A DNA stretch of 64,000 bases from Seiridium cupressi (GCA_036674765.1 JARVKI010000015.1:517688-581687), one strand, 5' to 3'; counted from the first letter of the stretch, positions 1 through 11,465 are shown. The notes: generated by a model not told the origin, from the sequence alone. Numbers and translations are program-made.

Positions 1-348
1 ATGGCTTTGAAAGGAGAAGCCACGTAGCTCGGATGGAAGCAACTATACTCAAATACACATACTCAGTATTATCAGCTGGAACTCTCGCTGAGTACAATAC
101 TAACGAGTCAAATGCGATAAATGGATTGCCTCATAAAGCTTCAATAGCACGTCGACGTATTTTTTAACGGTTGACATTGATAACAGAAATATGTAAAGGC
201 TTGATGCATGCTGAATATGTCCTTATTCTTGAACCATACGAAAATCGATACCAACGAGAATGACGCCAATCCTATAGTCAAACTCCAGAACGCCGAACCG
301 GTCACTCTTTTAAACAGAGCGAACTTAGTGTCATGCCGAGCCGGATCC
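1..348. other. 3' flank of VPS24, no gene seen
   Basis: I see no coding region, RNA gene or repeat here. It lies downstream of the minus-strand VPS24 gene and presumably holds its 3' untranslated region and terminator. Confidence 0.5.
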
Positions 349-1105
349 CTAGCTCCTTAGAGCCTCCAAACGATTCCTCATCTGATCCATCATAGCCTCG
401 TTGTCTTCCTCTTCCTCCTCTACCGGCGCCGGCTCCTGGGCAATCGGCGCGCTAGGCAGCGTACCCGTCTTCTCCATGCGGCCCTTCAGGATCTCGCCCA
501 GCACCTTATCGACCTCTCCTTCCGCCTCAGTTTCCTCGTCCTCAAATAAATCATCTTGTGGCAACGATTCGTCCACCATCTCCTCAATAATACCGGCCTT
601 CATCAACTCGACGCTCAACTCCTGCATGGTCCCGGCGAGCTCGGGCAGCCTGATCAAAGAGTTCACGTTTTTCATGATTCCTACACTTGCGCGTATAGAC
701 CCCTCGATCTTCCTGACCGCGAAGGCCTCGTTGACCTGCATCTGCACACTGTTGAGCTGAGCCTTCGAGGTGACCAGGCGATTTGACTGTTTTCGCGCGC
801 GAATGAGCTCCTTGGCGAAGTCGCGGGCTTCACGCGACGCTTGCCGGGATTGGGCTGGGTTCCTTTGGGCGCGCTTGTCGGCGGCGAGAATGAGATTCTT
901 GGTCTTGATCTCCACTTGCTTGATGGAGTTGATGTCACGGTCGAGTTTCCGTATGTTGGAGCGGATCAGGGCATTGCATTTTCTGAACTGTCAAGAGGGG
1001 TGGTCAGCGACGGCATCTCGAGGATGTTGCTAGGGGCTATCGGCGAGAGGCGCATACTTGGGCGTTGGGATCTGGCTTGACGAAGAGCGCTTTCAAGCTC
1101 TCCAT
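349..1105 (-). CDS. VPS24: ESCRT-III subunit Vps24 (CHMP3 family)
   Basis: Core ESCRT-III subunit. In the family it polymerises with Snf7, Vps20 and Vps2 on endosomal membranes to cut intralumenal vesicles and is recycled by Vps4. I join two exons, 1105-1058 and 987-349, across a 70-bp intron with donor GTATGCG and acceptor TTGACAG. The product is 228 aa, close to human CHMP3 (222 aa). The start gives MESLKALFVKPDPNAQ, typical of fungal Vps24. The basic helical core follows (RKLDRDI, ELIRARKQSNRL, SKAQLNSV, VNSLIRLPELAGTMQELS, MKAGIIEEMVDE). The C-terminal third is acidic and ends in a MIM1-like helix, MMDQMRNRLEALRS, for the Vps4 MIT domain. The family assignment is firm; the small first exon is inferred from splice signals and frame. 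Confidence 0.93.
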
Positions 1106-2434
1106 CTTGGAAGTCGCCGAGGAGCGGAAGAAGGAGGAGCTGTCGTCTGAGCAAGAATTCCGACGTGGTCGGAGATGCGCTGGATGGCAGGGAGTTGGTC
1201 CTGATGTGTGTACCTGCAAGCGACGATGCGGACAATGTAGCTGCTGGGTTTCGATATGCGATTGGGATCTGACGTCTGACGTTGACGGCTAGCTCCCGAA
1301 GCGCGGGCAGGCTCCAAGGCTGGCTGCCACCTGAGTCTGGGTATGGGACGGGGTCTGGGTCCGCGGGAGAATCAGCATCCCACTTCACTCCTCGGCCAAT
1401 GAAGAAACAAGCTTGGCTGCGGAGGCGCACCAGGTCCAGGCACGGCTGAAGAAGTGTTACCCCGCCATCTTGGATAAATGACTGCGCTAAACCTGTCGGG
1501 GGCCTTATTTCGAGGGTTTGGAGGGAGACGATGTTCGGGAGTTCCCTGATAAACCCAGGCATGTTCCTGGGGCTTTGCTTATGGATGATCTACAAAGAAG
1601 GAATGTATCGAAGGATTTGCTATGGCATCAGTTTCTAGCTGGTGGGCAATGGTGTGGGACGCATCAAATCCCAATGGAGTGTCTAAGACCTACAAGCAAA
1701 CGACGTATTCACCAAGGTACTGGACCTTTCCCAGTGAATGCCCTCTTTTTGGTTCCTGGTGATGATATTGTACATGTCCCTCGATGAGATAGATTAGATT
1801 AGTCAGGGTACTAGGCTGTCGGTTTCTGGCTCGATGCTGCCAGTCTTTTCGTTGGTTGTAGCCTGTCGGTATGTCGGTACCTTGAAAGCGACCTACTGGC
1901 CTAAACCTAAGACGGCAGTGCCGCAGCTTGTTCAGCCCTGTCACCGTTCTTAGGCATTCTGAGAAATTCCATTGAGGGGTCTGCTCCAAGAGCCGGTGAC
2001 GAACGAAACGAAAAGACAGACGGTGAAGGGCCCTTTCAGTTGCTGCGCAAACCGAATCCGACTTTTTAGCTGCCTTACACAGGCCTATTTCCCATTCCTG
2101 CATAGCCGCCTGCGCAACCCATAGAAAGTCTCGGAGTCCCTGCCCCAAATTTCTGCCGCAGCCTCATTCAAACTCCTTACACCACAAACACCAACTTGGA
2201 TTTAGAGGCCGACACTTTCTCGCAGGCTTCACTTCTCCAACTTTCACCACCACCACTCCTGCTGACCAATTCCCACCTTTTGGGTAACCCCGACATCCCG
2301 CACGACTTTTACGACTACCCTAGGTTACCTCTTAACAATACTCTACGCGACCAGGCTCATTTCCCGCTACGCTCTCACGCTAGCGTCATTGTCCTTCCTG
2401 TGACTTCATACAATTCCCCCTCCAACAAATCGCC
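1106..2434. other. Divergent promoter region, VPS24 / SBA1
   Basis: About 1.3 kb between two divergent genes. Short open frames on both strands have no recognisable domain and unnatural composition. A pyrimidine- and CA-rich stretch at about 2165-2430, just before the SBA1 start, looks like its core promoter and 5' leader. I see nothing else. Confidence 0.5.
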
Positions 2435-3396
2435 ATGTCGAACCCCGAAGGTGAGCTCCCCCCCTTGCGGCAATCTGTCCGTGGTAGCGATGACGGTGAT
2501 GGCTTCATGCCACTCGCTGTGATCGTCCTTGACTCGCGCTTCACTTGCGCCATGATGTCAGTACTTCTTGCAAACGGGCTGTAGCTGACCATTTGCTGCT
2601 CACAGTTCTCTGGGCCCAGCGCTCGTCCAACACTGATGAGGAGAAGAACTTCATCTACCTGACCATTGTCGTTCCGGATTCTCCCCCCGAAAAGTTCAAG
2701 CTTGACCTCAAGCCCGCTGGCCTGAAGCTCAAGGCTCACTCTGACACGCTGAAGCGTGATTTCGAGCTTGAGCTTGAGTTCTTCGACGAGATCGACCCGG
2801 ACAACTCCAAGATCAACCACACCTCCCGCAATGTCGAGCTCAAGCTGCGCAAGAAGGAGCTCAAGGAGGAGTACTGGCCCCGCCTGCTCAAGGAGTCTAA
2901 GAAGCTACAATTCCTCAAGACCGACTTCGACAAGTGGGTTGACGAGGATGAGCAGAACGAGGCTCCCGAGGATGACTTCAGCCAGTTCGGTGGTATGGGT
3001 ACGTAAACTTGCTGCTTCCTATTGCCATTCCGCCTATGCACATGGTGATTTGCTCATTTGTGCACCTGCACCCGCTTCTACCGCGTCTATTGTAAATTTG
3101 GCTAACATCATTCACTATCAGGCGGCATGCCAGGCGGTGGTATGGGTACGTAAACAATCTCAAACACCACCTTTTCACCACAACCAGCATCCGGTAAACA
3201 AGTGTGATCAATGGCTGACATAAGGAACACAGGTGGCGGTGACTTTGGTGGCATCGATTTCTCCAAGCTTGGCGGCGGCGCTGCTCCCGGTGAGGAGGAA
3301 GAGGGGGATGATGATGACGACGACGAGGACAGCGAAGACGACATGCCAGCTCTCGAGGGTGAGGACGACAAGGCCGGCAAGAAGGCTGCTGCCTAA
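2435..3396 (+). CDS. SBA1: Hsp90 co-chaperone p23 (Sba1/Wos2)
   Basis: p23-family co-chaperone, which binds ATP-bound, N-terminally closed Hsp90 and slows ATP hydrolysis. I join four exons: 2435-2450, 2606-2998, 3122-3145 and 3233-3396, giving 198 aa. The CS fold opens with VLWAQRSS and runs through IYLTIVVPD, ELEFFDEIDPDNSKINHT and LRKKELKEEYWPRLLKE to the p23 signature FLKTDFDKWVDEDEQ. A glycine/methionine-rich linker and a very acidic tail (runs of Asp and Glu) follow, as in fungal Wos2. Exon 1 encodes only MSNPE plus one base. Exon 3 is a 24-nt microexon encoding the GGMPGGGM linker. It is flanked by phase-1 introns, so skipping it would keep the frame. Family assignment is firm. Confidence 0.94.
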
Positions 3397-4899
3397 TCTA
3401 GTTCATGGCGGAACAGCTCCTCTAAACACGAATTCCTCACGCAAGGCTACATTAGTCATGTAAAGTCCAAAGGACCATGAATCATTCAGGCGTACTAGAG
3501 ATGAATTGGGCAAAAGGCGAATTCCCATCTGCGAATTTTGAATGTTTCGGATTGCCCACAGGGCATTAGCAAGTTGGTTGCTATGTAAGGGCCATGACTT
3601 TGAGACTTGTTAGGTAATCAACTTGATCCGCTTTAACCGTTACACCACAGCTATTGCTTGCCTCCTTCTGCCTTCTCGGCTACTAGTGACTATATTGTTC
3701 CGCACCTTACATGTCTTCTGCTGTGTACAGACTAATCCCAAGATTTACATGTCCCACGCCAGGAAATCTCTGTGTATTGTTTCACTGCTGACATTTCACC
3801 ATAAGCTAAGGTGACTAGCTACATCACACCCAGCCTCTAACGACTACATAATGTATTGATTTCTCGCGGCTCTCGTAGTTTGTGGCATCCATTACCCTGA
3901 TCAATGGTCTAGAACAAGGGGGCCAGATTTGTGACCATGTCTCAGGAGTTTCAACTAAGCAGCAGCGAGGTCACCCAGGCTTTGCCCACCGACGAATCAA
4001 TCAGTGATCAACCAGCTGGTCGTCCGACATGGGACGAAGAGGTGTCGTTTGCCACAGCCGGAACGCATAGAATATCAGTCACGTGTCGTGGCAGCGAGAT
4101 ATGGCCGTTGACGTAACATGATTTCCCGGTGGCACTTACAAGACATAAGGCGGATGGATTCTCGAGACAAACGTATCGAGAAAATAAGCGATCTGAAAGG
4201 AATATCACTCGGAGAATTTTGTGGACAGAAATAAACGGGACAACTTTTAGCGACTTGGAGCGCCTGGATTCTGCCAAGTGGTCGCATTCTAATTCGAACA
4301 ATGTTCGTGATATATTAACCGTATTGCATTACGTACAAACATATATGGGACCATCCACACAGAGCCAAGACGTGATGTTATCCCTCCAAGCTTACCTCTT
4401 GATGGAGCCTATCAGTCACATCTCGATAGGAGCCTAACAACAAATTAAGTCAGAGACGCAGAATTGGTGTCACAAAAGTATTCAGAAAGGCGTTATGGTT
4501 TCAAATCACAAACGTAAACTGTACATCTACCTGCAGTAGGAAATACTGATATGTGACAAGTTTCCGTTCTCAAATGCAATAGCAAATCTGCTTTGTAGCA
4601 CCATGTAGCTGAGCGCTATGGTACATGCCACAATAAGGACTCTTGCCTACCCTAAACGCCTTTCTTTCAGTATCGTGATCTCGTGAGCTTGTATCAAGGT
4701 GGTGCTATTTGGCCCTCTGATCTTCTGCAAAACTTCTCCTTTTGGTGCCATCTACGGGCCTTGGAACGAAGCTGCTACCTGTACTCAAGGAGACCGAAAT
4801 CACGGATGACAAGATGATGAAGCAACTCCTCCAGCTAGCTGCACGGCTTGGTTCGGGGTTTGGGTAAATGGCTCATTAGCAAATATGAAGTCGCGACAT
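3397..4899. other. Intergenic region, SBA1 / PARP-E2 gene
   Basis: 1.5 kb between the convergent ends of SBA1 and the PARP-E2 gene. Open frames of 60-100 codons are present (for example 3931-4116 and 4129-4437) but show no domain or start context I can support. I see no RNA gene or repeat. Confidence 0.5.
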
Positions 4900-7800
4900 T
4901 TAGTCTTCCATAACCTGAGCCATCATGGCACTCGTAGCTTCTTCCAGGTCCTTTGGGATTTGCCAACCATGGGTCATTGCGGCACGCTTATAGGCATCGA
5001 ACGCCTCCCCAATGCCATAGTCCCTCCCTGCGCCCTTTGTCGATTCAAGCCTTGCAGGCTTGGGATCGACGCTGCATAAGGCCATCCGTACCTGTAAGAG
5101 AACGCTTTCTAGACTGTTTGCGGGCGACCAGCCAGAGTTTGTCAGAAGCTCCATGCACATCGCTCCGCCGGCAGTAACATGCCCACCCCCACCGCTGGCA
5201 AAAGGAAGAAAACGAGGCCGAATGACTCTCACGAAAGGGGGCGACATAGGGAAATCCCGCCCGAAGCGAATCTCTAGCACTATGCTTGAGACACCGGCTC
5301 TCTTCATGTCTTTGGCCAAGGGCAAATCTGGGACAAAGGAATGGAGCTCGGCGATCCAATGGAACATGTTCGTCATGTTCTCGAAGTCAATGTACCATCC
5401 GAGTTCGTGCACCGGGGTCGTGGACTGGACTTTCTGCAGTTTCTTGATCTCTTGGCCAATTGTTTTCTGACCCTGACTCGTCGCATACGATGGCGGGGAG
5501 AACTGTGGCAATGTCGAGAGATCCAAAGTGCCCGGGCGAAAGTCTGTCTTGTCAGGCTGGAGAAGAGGTAGAGGCGCAGTACTGGAGGAATTTAGCTGTG
5601 TCTGTGTGCTTACCGTAGACGTTGTCAGCTCTTGGTCGGGTAATAAGAGGAACTCGATGTCTCGTGGCTCTTCACCATCATTGTCTCCGGTATGTCCCAT
5701 GGCTTCCCTTTTCAAAAACGATAAGGATTGCTTACGAGATTCGTCTTGGGCGGACGGAATCGCCACCATGGGGATCATAATTTCTTGATTCTTTGGTCCT
5801 AATGCAATGTGCCCGGGATCCTGGACGAATTGATTGACGGTGTTTTTTGAATCCTCCTTGGCTGCTACAATAGAAGGATTCTGGGGTCTGACGAACAGAT
5901 ATCGACACTGTATCCAATGGATGTGCTTGACCACATAACAAAAACTCATGCTTGTGGGGTTGACGAACTCCTCTGGCTTATTGACAATCTCGCTTAAACT
6001 GACCGCGGCATCGATCTTGAGTGCCGAGTTTGGCCAGGCCAACAAGTGCGATGTGTCACCAGCAGCATGGTGTCTCGTGCCAGAGTAGGTGAGACTCGTG
6101 TCAAAACTGCGTCCAAAATAGACGCCATCTCCATAGGCTCGACCGTTTACGACGGACTTGAAGTCGAGGCCATCTCGAATTATGCTATGCCAGTTACTGA
6201 CACGGCTTCCATGCCAGCCAAGAATAGTCTTCTGGGGTTTGCTGACTTTCTTTAGCTCTTCTTGGAACTGTACTTCTTTTTCAGGAGATCCTTGGGCGAA
6301 TCGAAACTGAATCCAACCATCAACGCCTGAGATCCGCTCATGCTGCCTTGCCAGTGATGAATCGATCTCACCATTGGCCTCTGAGTCTAGCTCATCCACC
6401 TGAACAATGTAGGAGCGGTTAGAGGCGACGATCCACCGGATCAGCTTTGAGGCCGAAGGGGTTAGGCGATACCATCCGTCAAGGTGCCGATTTGGGGACG
6501 CTTGCAGATACTCTCGCATGGAACTGATTGATGGGGTCGCCGCGAGAAGGAGGGTCAAAGCAAATGACTTGATCGATACGTCCAAATCGTCTAGATTTTG
6601 ATCGTAGGGGACAAGATACGCTGCTTCATTGGACTCGGTTGTGTTCGACGGCATAGTCGTTACAACCTCAGATGAAACTGGCAGTCTATGACTTGACGCG
6701 ACTTTCAAAGAAACTGTATTTTCAGAGAGGAAATCCACCTGGCCATGGTGGAGGATGTTTTGCTTGGAATCGCGATGGGTGATTAGCAACACTACAACCA
6801 CCCACATTCCTTTCTTGATCTTGGCGACATCTGCAATATTGTCTAGGGTCATGAATGACTCGGCCCAGTTGAATCTGCCGGACATAGGGTCTAGCAGTCT
6901 TGCACTTTCTATTACCACCTCTTCCTTGAATTTTATGGGGGTTGGATTATTCGCCGCCCCTTGATTCAAGCCCTTGGGACTCGGCTGGTTCAGAGGGAAA
7001 ATCCTAGGAACCTGGAGATTGAGGCCGGTAGGATATTCTCGTAGACCGCCATGGATTTCATTCGCGGTCTTTTGCAGACCTGCATAACAGAAGCTGACCA
7101 ACAGATCAACTACGTTAGGCTGGTTCAGAACTTCGAGGTCTATGCTTGGACCAAATCCCAAGTTCATGTACTGGAATAGACAGAGAGAATCGTCGCATAC
7201 ATAGGGTTTGAGGGCCTCGAAATTGCCGTCGACTTGTTGATGGCACACCATGCAATAATCTGTACATCTGATTAAGTACCGCATGGCAAACTGTGCGGCA
7301 ACAAGTGGCAAAGATATCTCGGCGTCCGACAGTAGATGGTCTTTGGCGATGAAGCTAGGCAGTTTGACGTTGTCTGTGTTTTCAACATCGTCCGTGCTTG
7401 CGTCAGGCTGGGAAGATTTGGGTGAGAAACGTGTATTCCTCGACATTGCTACAAGCTCCCGCTTTGCAGAATCCCAGGTCGTCTTGTGGTTACACCTGAT
7501 CTTGAGTAGGGGAACGAACTCGGTGTTCATAAAAGTGTCGATTGATTCGCCGACTCCGAGCAACATGAGATCTGCATCATCGCTGGCCGTCAGGTCGATG
7601 CGCTGACTTGATGTAGTATATGAAGAATTTCCCTTCGAAACCGGCGCTGAGAATGCTTTGATGGCTTGGTCTATGGTTGGCTTATAATTGGTGCATTTGC
7701 GCAGGCGGAAGTCAATGTTGGAGGAGCTTGCGGCCCTTTCTAGAGCTTCGGCAAATGTTGTGTAATCCCGATCATATCTGATCAGAAGAACGACAAAGTC

Positions 7801-8529
7801 GTTCATATATAGATTCCAGGCGTCTCGAGTCTCTTCGGATAGGCACAACTTATCAACTCTAACGGATATGGAGAGAATATGGTGCCCGCTAGGTTCGTCG
7901 AAGCCACACAACCTACTGATCATGAACCCGGCCTGGCGAACGGCACAGAAGTCTCTGCGAATGCGACTCAAAGTTCCCTGCGCAACTGGCCGATAGGGGT
8001 TGGTTGGGTGCCTCGTGGCTTCGAAAGTTTCCAGACCAAAAATGTCTTCGCCGATAACGTCGCCAAAGTCGAAGTCCTCAAAGTCTTCGTCATCATCTTC
8101 GCTTACTGGGCCTTCATCCTCGACGTCTGCCATGGCTGTGTCCTCGTCCTCGCCAACTACGCTTTCCGTGGACCGGCGCTCGATGGATCTAGTGAGGTTC
8201 CGCGATAAGATAGTAAGCGCATCTTGGATCTTCACTCCGCTGGATGTTGCGGCAAAGTCTTCCAGTATCTTGGCCATGGCTGGAGCCACTTTGCAGCCAC
8301 TCGCGAAGACAACGAAGAAGTGTTCACTAGGATAGCTCGAAAACTCCTGAGGAACCACCTGGATCTCCAAGACTGATGACGAATCCATCGTATGGTGGCT
8401 ATAGGTGAACACAAACTCTCCTTCCCCATCGATGCGTGAGATGTTGTTGATGTTCGGAATTGCTTGCTTGATGACTGCATCATGATCCGCCTGGTAGCGG
8501 GCGCGAGCGCCTCGAGGTCTTTCCATCAT
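4900..8529 (-). CDS. PARP catalytic domain fused to UBE2Q-like E2 domain
   Basis: A single uninterrupted 1209-codon frame. The first 600 residues have no fold I can name; about 120-160 is acidic (DEDTAMADVEDEGPV). The PARP-type ADP-ribosyltransferase domain lies at about 690-960: the NAD-binding histidine is in WHGS (His773), followed by GRAYGDGVYFG (Tyr799, Tyr804). The C-terminal 180 residues are a ubiquitin-conjugating fold most like the UBE2Q group, with FGRDFPMSPPFVRVIRPRF and the active cysteine in GGAMCMELLTNSGWSP (Cys1125). PARP plus E2 in one chain is a known fungal architecture that joins ADP-ribosylation and ubiquitin transfer. The glutamate of the classical H-Y-E triad is not evident, so mono-ADP-ribosylation is more likely than chain synthesis. 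Its neighbours give no clue to a pathway. Confidence 0.9.
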   Translation of the reverse strand: MMERPRGARARYQADHDAVIKQAIPNINNISRIDGEGEFVFTYSHHTMDSSSVLEIQVVPQEFSSYPSEHFFVVFASGCKVAPAMAKILEDFAATSSGVKIQDALTILSRNLTRSIERRSTESVVGEDEDTAMADVEDEGPVSEDDDEDFEDFDFGDVIGEDIFGLETFEATRHPTNPYRPVAQGTLSRIRRDFCAVRQAGFMISRLCGFDEPSGHHILSISVRVDKLCLSEETRDAWNLYMNDFVVLLIRYDRDYTTFAEALERAASSSNIDFRLRKCTNYKPTIDQAIKAFSAPVSKGNSSYTTSSQRIDLTASDDADLMLLGVGESIDTFMNTEFVPLLKIRCNHKTTWDSAKRELVAMSRNTRFSPKSSQPDASTDDVENTDNVKLPSFIAKDHLLSDAEISLPLVAAQFAMRYLIRCTDYCMVCHQQVDGNFEALKPYVCDDSLCLFQYMNLGFGPSIDLEVLNQPNVVDLLVSFCYAGLQKTANEIHGGLREYPTGLNLQVPRIFPLNQPSPKGLNQGAANNPTPIKFKEEVVIESARLLDPMSGRFNWAESFMTLDNIADVAKIKKGMWVVVVLLITHRDSKQNILHHGQVDFLSENTVSLKVASSHRLPVSSEVVTTMPSNTTESNEAAYLVPYDQNLDDLDVSIKSFALTLLLAATPSISSMREYLQASPNRHLDGWYRLTPSASKLIRWIVASNRSYIVQVDELDSEANGEIDSSLARQHERISGVDGWIQFRFAQGSPEKEVQFQEELKKVSKPQKTILGWHGSRVSNWHSIIRDGLDFKSVVNGRAYGDGVYFGRSFDTSLTYSGTRHHAAGDTSHLLAWPNSALKIDAAVSLSEIVNKPEEFVNPTSMSFCYVVKHIHWIQCRYLFVRPQNPSIVAAKEDSKNTVNQFVQDPGHIALGPKNQEIMIPMVAIPSAQDESRKQSLSFLKREAMGHTGDNDGEEPRDIEFLLLPDQELTTSTVSTQTQLNSSSTAPLPLLQPDKTDFRPGTLDLSTLPQFSPPSYATSQGQKTIGQEIKKLQKVQSTTPVHELGWYIDFENMTNMFHWIAELHSFVPDLPLAKDMKRAGVSSIVLEIRFGRDFPMSPPFVRVIRPRFLPFASGGGGHVTAGGAMCMELLTNSGWSPANSLESVLLQVRMALCSVDPKPARLESTKGAGRDYGIGEAFDAYKRAAMTHGWQIPKDLEEATSAMMAQVMED

Positions 8530-9907
8530 GTGAACTGGTGTTTGCTGCTATGCCATGCCGTGCTATTTTATAGTCAAGTTAGCTGACTGATTCAAATGGT
8601 AGAACCTGGAGTCCGACCAAAGATATCCATCTATGGTTCGTGCCAGCTAGTCGAGAGAACGCTAACCCTCGAAATGATCAAAATAGGTATGCCCAAAGCC
8701 GGATGGGGGATATCTCATGTGCTCGTTTGTGAACCAGCCGGTGCGTCCATGTGATACCTGAAGGCCAAAATTACTCACCAGCGAAGAAGTATGGTGATTT
8801 TCTGGATCGTTGAAAAAGAAAATGAGGCGAATAATTTGCGATCGATGGTGCCGCGACGAAAAATCGAAGTTATTAAATCAGGCGTGGTTGTGTAGCCTTA
8901 GAAACATGCTCCTTTCGAAAGTGAATGCTGAGGCGGGGAGACCTGAATGGCAGCCGTTAAATCGACGGAAGCATGTGCTGCAGTCTTTTCGCAACGACAA
9001 ATTAATTTAGTGAAAGTGCATAATGCATTTCCTCAACAGCGGGATGACTACGTCAAACAATCGACCGAGTCAACACCGGGGGTCAACCGGACAAACAAGT
9101 GACTATCACAGCTCTTTCCCCAGATGCAGCAGTGGCCCTCAAAGCTGTTACTGTGAGTCGGTTACAGTAGGGGCACCTGGACGACTACACATACATGTAG
9201 TGACCTGAGAAATTATGTGGTTCGTGGCCCGCAAAGTCTCTGTTGTAGGAATGAGACTTTCATTTCCAAGTTATGCCGCAACATTGAATCCATGTAGGCA
9301 CGATGGTAGTCTAGCTGCCTTCAAGTTGCACTGCCCACTGCAGCCTGTTTCGTAGTCCAGGCTGCAGTGGCACTGGAGCACGTTGCCCTTTCAGCACAAC
9401 TTGATATGAAATAGGACTGCGCATCCATTCATGTTTGCGTCTAACCATAAATGCGTATGCGCATGTGCCCGAAGATATGGACATCGCTGCATTTAAACAT
9501 GGAGATCTACTTGTTCCCGCCATCTCGAAGAGGCCTTGTAAGTAGGTAAGCTGAGTAGGGCAAGAAATAAGCGCGGATAGACGCTCTAAACGCCTCGAAA
9601 GCGGAAGCTACATTAGACTACAATGTAGCCCCTGGAGGGAGGCAGGCCCTGGAAGGTTGCAACTTGCGGGGAGCAATTTAGTCAGCGGCTGAGTGCACTA
9701 ATTGCCAGTGGTGGGGTCGAGACACGAACTGATGCGGCTCCAGAGACAGCTTGCGTTTTTGGGGTCCAGCCCGACACTTGCTTCCTGACACCGTGACTCG
9801 GTGACGCAGACAAGTCCGAGCGATCAGGTACGGCAGACCAAACCCTCAATCGCACAAATACACGCGCCTTCATATACCCGCCGGGATTCTGCAGCCCTCA
9901 AGGTGCT
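8530..9907. other. Divergent promoter region, PARP-E2 / COG7
   Basis: About 1.4 kb between two divergent genes. Only short open frames without recognisable features are present. I see no RNA gene, repeat or mobile element. Confidence 0.5.
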
Positions 9908-11026
9908 ATGCGGCGGCGGCAGAACAGCTCGTTGAGCTCCTCTTCGAGGGGGCTTCCACACCATACGCGGCAGCCATCAAGACTATCGCAAGAACCTATC
10001 GAGCCGAAATCAGCACATGTGTCCGACCAATTCCTACAGAGCTTCCTGTCTCCAACTTTCGATGCGGCCGATTACCTCAACTCGTCCCTCCCACCCTTGC
10101 AAGCCCATGTGTCCTCAATAACGCCAAGCCAGGAAGGAGCCGCCCCTCTATCCGAGTTATCTTCACAAGCGCAGACGCTTTTATCGCAACTGAGCGCGCA
10201 GACAACGCGCTTGACCAATACATTGACGCAGCTCACAGATGATATACTGCGGAGTGGGAGCAGATTAGCTTACGAAGTGGAACTGTTGAGGGGCGAGACT
10301 CTCAGTTTATCCGAGTCGTTATCAGACGGCCTGCAAGACGATATCGTCAACTTTGTCCCGAATGGCCTGCAAGAACAGACCGAGTTGAGGCCCAATGGAA
10401 ACCTCGACGGGGGCCAGAGGAAGGTTTCCACGTCGATAGCTCCTGATGCGAACAATGCGTCAGAGGACAAGACAGCCGAGGACCCGGCTTATATCACACA
10501 ACTACGGACATTGACTCTGGTGCGTGCACGCTTGGATTCTGTTATCAAGACGTTTGGAGATGCCATGGAATTCGTCTTTCCTCCTTCGGAATTGTCAGTT
10601 AGTTCTGGGTTCTTGTCCGTCTCTGCCCCAGATGCCGGAGGGCAAGATCATAGCACGGAGGAGAAGGGCCAACAGGTGCTCAAGAAGTTCAGGGATGACA
10701 TATCCGAGCTGCTGTATAAGAGCAAAGACCCGGTGGCAGGTGTCGAAAAGGCGCTACTCCGAGTTGAGGTGCTGAAGGAGTTGAGCCAGGTCTGGAAGGG
10801 TACAGCGGAAGAAAAGGGGAGGACAAAGTTCATAGACAGCTTGGCCAAGATGGTAGAAGATAGACACAAAGACCTGCTGCGCGATTTGGAGCAGAACGGC
10901 AAGCGAGATGCCAGAGTAGATGTTGAAAGTAGTCCGCGAAAGAGCACAGAGAGTGCGGCAGACAGTAGAGGAACCACAGGATATGGCTTTATGAGCCAGC
11001 TACAAAAGTTACGGAGCGGTCTGTAG
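9908..11026 (+). CDS. COG7: Conserved oligomeric Golgi complex subunit 7
   Basis: A single-exon gene of 372 aa. After a Ser/Arg-rich start, the motif FLSPTFDAADYLNSSLPPL (about residues 39-57) matches the entry segment of COG7 proteins. Long amphipathic helices with heptad leucines follow (LSQLSAQTTRLTNTLTQL). A second conserved block runs from YITQLRTLTLVRARLDSVI through the conserved EFVFPPSEL to WKGTAEEKGRTKFIDSLAK, ending in a helix before residue 330. Fungal Cog7 is short (yeast 279 aa), so the length fits. In the family the protein belongs to the lobe B part of the COG tether, acting in retrograde traffic within the Golgi. The assignment rests on remembered fungal homologues, not a search. 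Confidence 0.8.
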   Translation: MRRRQNSSLSSSSRGLPHHTRQPSRLSQEPIEPKSAHVSDQFLQSFLSPTFDAADYLNSSLPPLQAHVSSITPSQEGAAPLSELSSQAQTLLSQLSAQTTRLTNTLTQLTDDILRSGSRLAYEVELLRGETLSLSESLSDGLQDDIVNFVPNGLQEQTELRPNGNLDGGQRKVSTSIAPDANNASEDKTAEDPAYITQLRTLTLVRARLDSVIKTFGDAMEFVFPPSELSVSSGFLSVSAPDAGGQDHSTEEKGQQVLKKFRDDISELLYKSKDPVAGVEKALLRVEVLKELSQVWKGTAEEKGRTKFIDSLAKMVEDRHKDLLRDLEQNGKRDARVDVESSPRKSTESAADSRGTTGYGFMSQLQKLRSGL

Positions 11027-11465
11027 CCATCTGCTGAAAATCTAAAGATACCCATTCTACCTTGTTCGGTCACTGTGCTGGGATTGATGTTTGAAGTGAG
11101 ATGTGGTAAGGCGGGATTAGCTGGATGGCTAGACTAGCTCGCCCGCCAATCGATACCACAAAAATTTCTGGTGGTCTGCGCGTTTCTTCACCCATCAACG
11201 TCAGTCTTTTGACAGCCACAACTTGCATCCATTCTTTTTTACGATTTTGGGAGGAACTTGAAATTGGTCCCGGCGGTGGATGCTGTTAGCAAAGTCGTTA
11301 TTTAGATTGCTGCAATCTTGGCTCACTCGGCGTCAGTTTCAATATTGATTGTTCCTACGCCTTTGCCAGAAAACAACTTAGATACGGTACCTACCTACAC
11401 AGCAAAGGGCACCTCGCACTAGTAGCTGAGAAGACAACCACTGTGCACAGCTCTTTCATTCCACT
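11027..11465. other. Intergenic region, COG7 / hypothetical gene
   Basis: 439 bp between two genes on the plus strand. It holds the COG7 3' flank and the promoter of the next gene. The ten bases CTAGCTCGCC near 11132 also occur at 25393 in the RPN6/SOF1 promoter, which may be chance. Confidence 0.4.

Noticed and set aside
966..1562. 198-codon minus-strand frame upstream of VPS24
   Set aside because: It overlaps the true first exon and intron of VPS24 in another frame and has no recognisable domain.
1690..2148. 152-codon minus-strand frame in the VPS24/SBA1 promoter
   Set aside because: Composition is not protein-like, no homologue comes to mind, and it sits in a divergent promoter.
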